From Opitutaceae bacterium UBA3033 (GTDB taxonomy: Bacteria; Verrucomicrobiota; Verrucomicrobiia; Opitutales; Opitutaceae): a stretch of DNA of 14,450 nucleotides. The position numbers were made by a program, and so were the translations under genes. Shown here in pieces: positions 1-5,742 of this stretch (positions within the stretch are counted from its first letter, which is position 1; every line of letters begins with the position of its first letter). Below the pieces are notes generated by a model. It did no database searches, was not told where the DNA came from, and saw only the letters and a program-made list of their open reading frames with translations. The stretch lies in NCBI GenBank assembly GCA_002367815.1, contig DFDG01000067.1, forward strand, positions 18,768 to 33,217, written 5' to 3'.

Positions 1-13
1 GCTCTTCCGATCT
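1..13. other. Residual Illumina adapter sequence
   Basis: The window opens with GCTCTTCCGATCT, the constant 3' end of Illumina TruSeq-type adapters. Its reverse complement, AGATCGGAAGAGC, is the standard adapter-trimming sequence. An exact 13-base match placed precisely at the contig edge is best explained as untrimmed adapter, not genome. Bases from 14 onward look like ordinary coding sequence on the minus strand. Any translation across this stretch, which would add residues after the Leu-Met-Ile near the edge, is artificial. Confidence 0.93.
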
Positions 14-371
14 TAATCATCAAATGCAGTAACTCCGTGTGCACATTGAGCAGATCTGCCGGGGCAATGGGTTTACCCGCGTGGGTCATCAAAGTGAGAG
101 TCAACTCGACCTCCTGACCTGCGAGGGCAGGCACCGTAGGGGTAATGGTTAACTTTACCGGGGAGCGCACATTGACCACGGGGAGAAACTGCGGGTTGGC
201 AGGATCGCACATTTCAAGGACATTGCTGCCTTCCACCCGAAAATCCATGTGGCTCAGGTTCGTGCCCGTTGGCAGTAAGCGAAAGGAAACAAACAGTGCC
301 ACTGCTACCGTGGTAATACGGCCGGTGCGCCACCACATGCGACGATCCTGTTTCGAGGTAGAGGAATTCAT
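14..371 (-). CDS. Truncated membrane-anchored protein with a predicted Ig-like domain, possibly YtkA-like (3' end missing)
   Basis: Reading leftward from ATG at 371-369, the open frame gives about 119 residues before it meets the adapter, so the C-terminus is missing. The N-terminus is short, basic and polar (MNSSTSKQDRR), then a single hydrophobic segment (about residues 20-32) should anchor it in the inner membrane with the rest in the periplasm. The remainder looks like a beta-sandwich. Its last part (LTLMTHAGKPIAPADLL, then a His-containing stretch ending TELLHLMI) resembles the pattern of YtkA-like or CopC-like periplasmic domains often found beside copper and oxidase-assembly genes. That assignment is from pattern memory only and is tentative. 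The start codon overlaps the stop of the upstream SCO gene in an ATGA arrangement, which suggests translational coupling and a shared role in copper handling or oxidase assembly. It has no stop codon within the window. Confidence 0.6.
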
Positions 372-1261
372 TTCTTGCTCATCTTCGCGACGAAATCCTT
401 GGGATCCCAAGCCGTGCCATCGGCCCGGTGGATGATGCGCCCGTTCTCGTTAATGAGCAGAGTCGTCAACGTATGCTTGATGATGCTCCCCTCAAACTGC
501 GCAATTACGCCGAATTGCTTGAGCAGATCTTTGATCGAGCGTTCCGGCCCAGTCAAAAAACTGAAGTTGCTCGAATCAATGCCGCGGGCACTGGCATAAG
601 TGCGCAACACGCCCGGCGTATCGTATTCGGGATCAAGCGTGATCGAAACCAATTCCAAGTTGGGCACATTGGCGTCTTTGGCGAATTGTTGCGTCTCCAT
701 CATTTTCAGCGTTGCAGCCGGACACATCGTGGCGACCGGGCAGCGAGTATAGATAAAATTAAGCATGATCAGTTTACCATGGAACCGTGCGCTCTGCACG
801 ACCGCCCCCATTTGATCATAAAGCGCAAAGTCCGGCAGGTTCTCCCCCACTTCACGATATGCTCCACGCCCACGGATCAAAGTGTCCTGGCGTAAAGTGT
901 CCGCGCTTGACTGAATCGCAGCATCGGCGACTTGGTCATCCGGCCAGATGCTTTCCAGTTGAAAATGGCCCGTATCACTCGGGATTAACACTGCCCGAAT
1001 ATGTTGTCCCTCCTTGGCATTCATCGCATCCCCGGGTGAAACCGAAAATTCCATGGTCATCGCCGGCATATAGTCCGGTATTTCATCATGCTGGACGATC
1101 AGCACGTTTTGTTCGGTATCGACGGAGATGACTTCGCCGCGCAACGGATAGGTCACCACTGCTGGTTGAACCTCAACTTCCTGAGTCGTTTCCTGACGTG
1201 AACAGGCCGATCCAACCACCATGGTAAGCAGGAGGCTTAGTAGGAAGGTATTAGATTTCAT
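368..1261 (-). CDS. CusF-SCO fusion lipoprotein, copper chaperone for cytochrome c oxidase
   Basis: This is a 297-residue lipoprotein. The start at 1261 was chosen over an upstream in-frame start (1345) because it gives a clean lipoprotein signal, MKSNTFLLSLLLTMVVGSAC (lipid-modified Cys20), and lies 13 bp after a GGAGG ribosome-binding site. Residues about 38-105 form a CusF-like copper-binding domain with the pattern HDEIPDYMPAMTM; likely Cu(I) ligands are His58, Met68 and Met70, and Met65 stands where E. coli CusF has its Trp. Residues about 135-297 form an SCO1/SenC thioredoxin-fold domain with FIYTRCPVATMCP (Cys174 and Cys180, a CX5C spacing instead of the classic CX3C) and the distal copper ligand His263 in KHTLTTLLIN. 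SCO proteins deliver copper to, or reduce, the CuA site of subunit II. It diverges from ctaA and overlaps the next minus-strand gene by 4 bp. The family call is firm; the metal-transfer roles are inferred from the family. Confidence 0.93.
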   Translation of the reverse strand: MKSNTFLLSLLLTMVVGSACSRQETTQEVEVQPAVVTYPLRGEVISVDTEQNVLIVQHDEIPDYMPAMTMEFSVSPGDAMNAKEGQHIRAVLIPSDTGHFQLESIWPDDQVADAAIQSSADTLRQDTLIRGRGAYREVGENLPDFALYDQMGAVVQSARFHGKLIMLNFIYTRCPVATMCPAATLKMMETQQFAKDANVPNLELVSITLDPEYDTPGVLRTYASARGIDSSNFSFLTGPERSIKDLLKQFGVIAQFEGSIIKHTLTTLLINENGRIIHRADGTAWDPKDFVAKMSKK

Positions 1262-1347
1262 GACACCACGGATTCCTCCATCGAAATAATTGTCAAAGAG
1301 TTTGCGGCAAGTAGCGGGTAAGCTTCTATCTGCCAGTCGTTCCACTC
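1262..1347. promoter_or_regulatory. Divergent intergenic region between the SCO gene and ctaA
   Basis: This 86-bp gap separates two operons transcribed away from each other, so it should contain both promoters. On the minus strand GGAGG lies 13 bp before the SCO start. A TTGACA hexamer is present on the minus strand (about 1290), but its expected -10 position would overlap the ribosome-binding site, so it is not convincing. No Shine-Dalgarno sequence precedes ctaA. No clear operator repeat is visible. Confidence 0.4.
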
Positions 1348-2331
1348 ATGCCCAACGAGACACCTGCACAACGCCCAACTCACTATCAACCCGCTCTGTC
1401 GTGGTTTGCCACGATTGGGGGGGCATGGGTCTTTGTTTTGGTAACGCTTGGGGCCTTCACTACCACAATAGGCGCAGGGATGGCATTTGCCGACTGGCCC
1501 CTATCCAATGGATCGGTCAATCCGCATGGTTGGCTCGAGGATATCGCCATGTTTGCCGAACATTCCCACCGCTTGAGTGGCACCATGATGGGGCTGATCA
1601 CACTTATCATGGCACTGTGGTTATGGAAAAGCGAACCACGTCGTTGGGTGCGACAACTCGGTTGGTCCGCTTTGGCCATAGTAATCATCCAAGGTCTGAT
1701 CGGAGGCAAACGTGTGCTACTGGATTCTCTCGCAGTGCCGGGGTTTGAAATGACCTTCGGGCAAATGCTTCGAATTCCCCACGGTATTTTGGCCCAGATT
1801 TACATCTGTGCGCTGATCGCCATCGCTACCGCCTTGTCCCGCGGCTGGATCGAGCACAGTATGGCCGTTTCAAAAACTGTGCGCCGCATCGGCACGATGT
1901 GCATCGTGCTGCTGTTGGTCCAACTGACTATCGCCGCGACCATGCGCCACAATTACGCCGGACTGGCCATCCCCACCTTTCCCTACTCGACCATTGATGG
2001 ACATCTTTTGCCGGTGTTTTGGGATTACCGGGTGGTGCTCAACTTTGCCCATCGGATAATGGCCGTGATTCTGAGTGTCGCCCTGATCTGGTTCGCGTTC
2101 AAACTCTGGACCGATCGTGGGGCGACTTTAATGATGCGACTCGGGGCTTCAACGATGGTCAATCTACTCGCCTTACAGGTCCTGCTCGGTGCCCATATCA
2201 TTTGGCAATTGCGGGAAGTGCATATCACAACCGGTCACGTCGTCGTCGGAGCACTTCTGCTCGCCAATACATTCTGGCTGGTATGTCTGACGTATCGCGA
2301 TGCGATTGAGACCAAGAACGATATAACATGA
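1348..2331 (+). CDS. ctaA: Heme A synthase, COX15/CtaA family
   Basis: CtaA oxidises the C8 methyl of heme O to a formyl group, making heme A for aa3-type oxidases; it is an integral membrane protein. The 327-residue product has about eight hydrophobic helices in two similar halves, as expected. Diagnostic features are ADWPLSNG (48-55), EHSHR (71-75) with conserved Glu71 and His residues, PHG with His145 in the first half, and NFAHR (His235) and HITTGH (His292, His297) in the second half; these histidines correspond to the paired heme ligands of the family. The start at 1348 has no obvious Shine-Dalgarno sequence but gives a normal short N-terminus before the first helix. It overlaps ctaB by 4 bp (ATGA), implying translational coupling between the two heme-modifying enzymes, and its product acts directly on CtaB's product. 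Confidence 0.95.
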   Translation: MPNETPAQRPTHYQPALSWFATIGGAWVFVLVTLGAFTTTIGAGMAFADWPLSNGSVNPHGWLEDIAMFAEHSHRLSGTMMGLITLIMALWLWKSEPRRWVRQLGWSALAIVIIQGLIGGKRVLLDSLAVPGFEMTFGQMLRIPHGILAQIYICALIAIATALSRGWIEHSMAVSKTVRRIGTMCIVLLLVQLTIAATMRHNYAGLAIPTFPYSTIDGHLLPVFWDYRVVLNFAHRIMAVILSVALIWFAFKLWTDRGATLMMRLGASTMVNLLALQVLLGAHIIWQLREVHITTGHVVVGALLLANTFWLVCLTYRDAIETKNDIT

Positions 2332-3209
2332 GTTTCCTTACACCGAAAGTCGGGTTTAGCGACTACCTTGAACTAACCAAGCCAAGACTGAGCATGTTGT
2401 CGGTGCTCACCACGTTGATTGGCTATGTAGCCGCAAGACCACCTTGGGTACCGGTCGAGTTCATCTCTTTGGTTATCGGCACCTGTCTCGCTGCGGGTGG
2501 AGTGGCAGCACTGAACCAATGGATGGAGCACGACACCGATGCCCAAATGAAGCGCACGGCCGACCGTCCCATCCCCACCGGCAAAGTCCCGACCGGATCA
2601 GCCTACGTTTTGGGCACATTAATGTGCGCCGCGTCCCTTGGCATCATTTTTGTGCAGGTCAATGGGTTGGCCGCCATCTTCACGCTGCTCACCATCATTT
2701 CATATCTCGGCTGGTATACACCGGCCAAACGTCGATCACGATGGAGCACGGAAATAGGCGCATTGGCCGGTGCCTTTCCGCCTCTGATCGGTTGGGCGGC
2801 GGCAATGGGCCATATTTCCACTCTGGGTTGGATATTGTTTGGCGTGCTCTTTTTCTGGCAGATGCCACATTTCATGGCAATCGCTTGGACCTACCGAAAG
2901 GACTATGCCACGGTGCATTTCCCCATGTTGCCCGTGCGGGATGAAACGGGAGGGTTGGTGTCCGGATGGTCGTTTGTCTGCACCGTCTTACTATTGATCG
3001 TTAGTCTGGCCCCTTTCTTTGTGGGCCTCGCCACCGCCTACTACCTCATGGTTGCTTCCATAACCGGTCTTTGGTTTTTATGGCGAGCCGCAGCGTTTCT
3101 CAAACCTGAAGGACGGGATCAGTCGGCGCGCAAGCTCTTCTTTACTTCAATCATATATTTGCCCATCACCCTGCTCGCGTTGGTCGCGGACCGGTTGGTC
3201 TTTTTCTAA
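2328..3209 (+). CDS. ctaB: Protoheme IX farnesyltransferase (heme O synthase)
   Basis: This UbiA-superfamily membrane prenyltransferase attaches a farnesyl group to heme b to make heme O, the substrate of CtaA. The product is 293 residues with about eight or nine hydrophobic helices, normal for the family. The first prenyl-diphosphate-binding motif is NQWMEHDTDAQMKRTADRP (63-81), with Asn63, Glu67, Asp71 and the MKRT.DRP signature; Glu replaces the more common Asp at position 67, a conservative change. The second conserved region is YTPAKRRSRWSTEIG (130-144) followed by GAFPPLIGW (148-156). FFWQMPHFMAIAW (175-187) and FPMLPV (198-203) are further CtaB hallmarks. Its start overlaps the ctaA stop, and the DUF420 gene begins 6 bp after its stop, so the three genes form one operon. 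Confidence 0.96.
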   Translation: MSFLTPKVGFSDYLELTKPRLSMLSVLTTLIGYVAARPPWVPVEFISLVIGTCLAAGGVAALNQWMEHDTDAQMKRTADRPIPTGKVPTGSAYVLGTLMCAASLGIIFVQVNGLAAIFTLLTIISYLGWYTPAKRRSRWSTEIGALAGAFPPLIGWAAAMGHISTLGWILFGVLFFWQMPHFMAIAWTYRKDYATVHFPMLPVRDETGGLVSGWSFVCTVLLLIVSLAPFFVGLATAYYLMVASITGLWFLWRAAAFLKPEGRDQSARKLFFTSIIYLPITLLALVADRLVFF

Positions 3210-3215
3210 ATCACC

Positions 3216-3650
3216 ATGCAAGTTAACGACATCCCGGCCTTTAACGCCGCCTTAAACGCCTTAGCCACCGTTCTGCTCACCGCCGGGTTCATCTTTATCA
3301 AACAAGGCAACCGTGATGCTCACCGGAAATGCATGAAATCAGCCTTGGCGGTATCGGCGATTTTCCTCATCGGCTATGTCGGGCACAAAATTCTCGTGCA
3401 CGGTGTGCACACGCCCTTCGGAGGCACCGGCGCGATCCGCACCGTGTATTACACGATGTTGATTTCCCACATCATCCTGGCCGTGACCATTGCCTTCTTG
3501 GTGCCATGGACATTCTCGCTGGCCATCAGGGGGGATTTCGAGCGCCACCGGGCATGGGCACGTTGGACCTTTCCCATTTGGTATTACGTATCCGTAACTG
3601 GTGTGCTGGTGTATTTCTCCCTATACCAGTGGTGGCCAGTCGCAAAATGA
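3216..3650 (+). CDS. DUF420 membrane protein, CtaM-like oxidase assembly factor
   Basis: A 144-residue protein with four hydrophobic helices (about 8-28, 41-58, 76-101 and 118-139). It matches the DUF420 pattern: DIPAFNAALNALATVLL at the N-terminus, DAHRKCMKSAL (His36), YYTMLISHIILA (His85), ERHRAWARWTFPIWYYVSVTGV (106-130 region, His111) and a final VYFSLYQWW. In Firmicutes, DUF420 proteins (CtaM, YozB) are needed for assembly or activity of aa3-type oxidases, and their genes commonly sit with ctaA, ctaB and ctaG, as here. The exact biochemical role is not established, and transferring it to this organism is inference. There is no visible Shine-Dalgarno sequence; it lies 6 bp after ctaB and is the last gene of this operon. 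No T-rich terminator faces it on the plus strand. Confidence 0.9.
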   Translation: MQVNDIPAFNAALNALATVLLTAGFIFIKQGNRDAHRKCMKSALAVSAIFLIGYVGHKILVHGVHTPFGGTGAIRTVYYTMLISHIILAVTIAFLVPWTFSLAIRGDFERHRAWARWTFPIWYYVSVTGVLVYFSLYQWWPVAK

Positions 3651-3654
3651 CATG

Positions 3655-3679
3655 AAAAAGCCGGGCGATGAAGCCCGGC
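3655..3679 (-). terminator. Intrinsic terminator of the azurin-like gene
   Basis: GCCGGGC (3660-3666) and GCCCGGC (3673-3679) form a perfect 7-bp GC-rich stem with a 6-base loop. Read on the minus strand, the stem is followed directly by five T residues (3659-3655), the classic Rho-independent layout. It lies 28 bp beyond the stop of the azurin-like gene. In the plus direction the stem is followed by CTCGTC, not a T-run, so it should be a poor terminator for the DUF420 operon coming from the other side. A second small hairpin, TCTGG-AAAAA-CCAGA (3684-3698), lies next to it without a T-run. Confidence 0.85.
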
Positions 3680-3707
3680 CTCGTCTGGAAAAACCAGATA
3701 CTGGCGG

Positions 3708-4202
3708 TTACTTGACGGAAATCACGCCTTTCATACCAACCTGGAAATGAGCCGGAAATGAACAAAGGAACGGATACTCACCAGCTGAGTCGAACTTGAG
3801 GGTAATTGAATCCGACTCCTTGGGTCCGAGCATTTTGGTGTGAGCGATGACTTGATCCTGCAATGCGGCGGGAATGTAGTCCGTCGCCGCGGCAGGAGCC
3901 GCCGCCATGGAAAAGGCCATGGCATCTGAACCGGCCTTCAGCACCACCACATTGTGAGCCATTGCCTGTTTCGGCATGGAGCCAATGCTCGTGAGCGTGA
4001 TTTTAACCTCTTCGCCTACTTTGAGTTCGATGGAGGCCATGTTAAATTTCATGGAATCATTGCCCGTAAGTTCAATGACGCGAACCCCCGATTGCCCTAC
4101 TGGAGCAGCTGGAGAGGCGATGGCGGTGACGGTCTCTTTCTTGGCGCAACCGGCAGCCAAAATGGCAACCAGTGCGGTAGTGATCAAAATACGTGTTTTC
4201 AT
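3708..4202 (-). CDS. Azurin/auracyanin-like type 1 (blue) copper lipoprotein
   Basis: This 164-residue protein should be an envelope-tethered one-electron carrier. The start at 4202 was chosen because it gives a lipoprotein signal, MKTRILITTALVAILAAGC, with lipid-modified Cys19; the in-frame extension to 4244 begins with TTG and would bury this signal. A short Ala/Pro-rich linker follows, then a cupredoxin domain from about residue 41. Azurin hallmarks are GNDSMKFN (47-54), MPKQAMAHNVVV (76-87), VIAHTKMLGPKESDSITLKF (118-137) and a C-terminal copper loop LCSFPAHFQVGMKGVISVK (146-164). Copper ligands should be His83, Cys147, His152 and Met157. The His-Met spacing is four intervening residues, one more than in classical azurin and like auracyanins. 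It lies between the heme A operon and coxB, so it may donate electrons to the oxidase or carry copper; which one cannot be read from sequence. No clear Shine-Dalgarno sequence. Confidence 0.92.
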   Translation of the reverse strand: MKTRILITTALVAILAAGCAKKETVTAIASPAAPVGQSGVRVIELTGNDSMKFNMASIELKVGEEVKITLTSIGSMPKQAMAHNVVVLKAGSDAMAFSMAAAPAAATDYIPAALQDQVIAHTKMLGPKESDSITLKFDSAGEYPFLCSFPAHFQVGMKGVISVK

Positions 4203-4446
4203 GAGTTGGACTAAGCATTTAGCAGCAGGGAGGTATAATTGCAAAGATCAAACGGGTGGGGCTCAATTCAACTGCTCTACTAATACCACCAATCTTGTTT
4301 CAGTTATAACTGACCATCAAATGTTGCAGTCAGTCGCACAAAAGCAAAAAGTCTGCTGAATATGGCTTGAAATGGTCCTCCGATCGCGAACTCTCTTGCG
4401 CGTTGGCGATCAAATCGTCGCAACTACCAATACCAAGTTAGCAACC
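4203..4446. promoter_or_regulatory. Divergent promoter region between the azurin-like gene and coxB
   Basis: This 244-bp gap is the longest gene-free stretch in the window and separates the minus-strand azurin-like gene from the plus-strand oxidase structural operon, so promoters for both probably lie here. It contains the palindrome at 4300-4313 and a perfect TATAAT at 4234-4239 on the plus strand, though no -35-like hexamer lies 16-18 bp upstream of that TATAAT. An open frame runs in phase with coxB from ATG 4372, but it lacks a ribosome-binding site and would displace the lipoprotein signal, so I treat it as non-coding. Confidence 0.5.
4300..4313. promoter_or_regulatory. 14-bp perfect palindrome, candidate operator
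   Basis: TCAGTTATAACTGA is identical to its own reverse complement over 14 bases. It contains TATAAC, one base off a consensus -10 box, on both strands. It lies 98 bp from the azurin-like start and 134 bp from the coxB start, a sensible place for a dimeric repressor or activator that controls both directions. No regulator gene is present in the window, so the binding protein is unknown, and a palindrome of this size could also be chance. Confidence 0.4.
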
Positions 4447-5736
4447 ATGCGTTTGTCCTTAATTTCATCTAAACTCGCCCATTGGGGTGTGACTGCCCTT
4501 GGCCTGGGTGGTATGCTCCTCATGACGGGTTGCAAACTCAATTTCTGGCAGATGGATGGTCACCAGACCACCATGGTGACTGCCGGTCCCGTGGCGAAGA
4601 CGCAGTTGGACGTATTTTACGTCACCTGCTGGGTCACATTGGTTATTTTCCTGCTCGTCGGCGCCGTGTTGGCCTACGCCACCATCAAATTCAAAGCCCG
4701 CAATGAAGCTGATGCAAATGCCGAGCCCCCAGCTCAAAGCCACGGCAATCCTTTGATCGAAATTTCCCTCATCGGGGCATCAATTCTCGCTTTGGTTATT
4801 ATCTCCGTCCCCACCCTTAAGGCTATCTGGTTTACCTATGATGTGCCAGAGGCGGAAAAAGAAAACGTCTATGAAATAACAGCCACGGGCTATCAGTGGT
4901 GGTTTAAATTTTCTTATCCAGAGCAAATTGACGGCGTGGGTTCACTTACCACCGCCAACGAGTTGGTCATTCCCGCTGGTCGACCTGTCCGCGTGCAACT
5001 TCGCACAACCGATGTCATTCATTCATTCTGGGTGCCAAAACTCGCCGGCAAAGTGGATATGATTCCCAACCGCGGCAATCACCTTTGGATGCAAGCCGAT
5101 GAGCCCGGTTATTTCTGGGGTCAATGCGCCGAATTTTGTGGCGAATCCCATGCCGTGATGCGCTTCCGAGTCATTGCACTCAATGAACAGGATTTCGCCG
5201 ATTGGGTGACTAACCAGAAATTACCGGCCAGAACTGTGGAAGCCGCTCAAATCGCCTCTTCAAGTGACGCCCCCGTAGTCGAATTCGCCTCCTACAAGCG
5301 CAACGCCTACGGTTTTACCGACAAATGGGATGCCAAAGCCGATATCTCTCCTATCGACAATTGGAAACAAATGCAATTCCCCGAGAAAGACGAAAGCACC
5401 GCCTTAATCGCAGAAGGTCGCAAAATCTTCCAAGCCAAAACCTGTGTAATATGTCACACCGTATCAGGCCATGAGGGTGTGGGCACCAATGGACCCACTC
5501 TTACCCACGTCGGTTCGCGCACCACAATCGCAGGTGGATTACTCGAGAATAACTCTGAGCAGCTCGCCCGCTGGCTCAAGCATCCCGATCAAGTCAAACC
5601 CGGCAACAAGATGTATTTCGGCATCAATGGCATGGCCGGATACATGAAACCTGAAGACGGGCAATGGGTGCCCAATATTGAACTGAGCCATGACGATGTC
5701 ACTGCGCTCGTCTCCTATCTACAGAGCCTTAAATAA
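4447..5736 (+). CDS. coxB: Cytochrome c oxidase subunit II with fused C-terminal cytochrome c (caa3 type), predicted lipoprotein
   Basis: Subunit II takes electrons into the oxidase through its CuA centre. The start at 4447 gives a 429-residue protein with a lipoprotein signal ending GLGGMLLMTGC (Cys29); the in-frame ATG at 4372 would add 25 residues ahead of it. Two transmembrane helices follow (about 56-79 and 104-123), then the periplasmic cupredoxin domain with ATGYQWWFKF (146-155), the conserved aromatic patch. CuA ligands are His192 (VIHSFWVP) and, in GQCAEFCGESHAVM, Cys227, Glu229, Cys231, His235 and Met238. A cytochrome c domain occupies about residues 320-429, with heme-attachment motif CVICH (333-337) and Met candidates for the sixth ligand near 389-400. 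This covalent cytochrome c defines the caa3 type and removes the need for a soluble donor at that step. There is no Shine-Dalgarno sequence. It is the first gene of the structural operon, 6 bp before ctaD. Confidence 0.96.
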   Translation: MRLSLISSKLAHWGVTALGLGGMLLMTGCKLNFWQMDGHQTTMVTAGPVAKTQLDVFYVTCWVTLVIFLLVGAVLAYATIKFKARNEADANAEPPAQSHGNPLIEISLIGASILALVIISVPTLKAIWFTYDVPEAEKENVYEITATGYQWWFKFSYPEQIDGVGSLTTANELVIPAGRPVRVQLRTTDVIHSFWVPKLAGKVDMIPNRGNHLWMQADEPGYFWGQCAEFCGESHAVMRFRVIALNEQDFADWVTNQKLPARTVEAAQIASSSDAPVVEFASYKRNAYGFTDKWDAKADISPIDNWKQMQFPEKDESTALIAEGRKIFQAKTCVICHTVSGHEGVGTNGPTLTHVGSRTTIAGGLLENNSEQLARWLKHPDQVKPGNKMYFGINGMAGYMKPEDGQWVPNIELSHDDVTALVSYLQSLK

Positions 5737-5742
5737 TTTACT

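Noticed and set aside
1262..1345. N-terminal extension of the SCO lipoprotein to an upstream start at 1345
   Set aside because: It would place 28 polar residues before a clear lipoprotein signal and ignore the GGAGG ribosome-binding site; the frame is open by chance.
2516..2542. Glu in place of the first motif Asp in CtaB as a sign of inactivation
   Set aside because: Glu is a conservative change in the Mg-diphosphate motif and all other signatures are intact; the enzyme is probably active.
3684..3698. TCTGG-AAAAA-CCAGA hairpin as a plus-strand terminator for the DUF420 operon
   Set aside because: Five-base stem, A-rich loop and no T-run afterwards; too weak to call.
4234..4239. Perfect TATAAT as a coxB promoter -10 box
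   Set aside because: No -35-like hexamer lies 16-18 bp upstream, and the transcript would begin about 200 bp before coxB; possible but not supportable on its own.
4203..4244. Extension of the azurin-like gene to 4244
   Set aside because: The codon there is TTG, and the extension would mask a clean lipobox signal starting at 4202.
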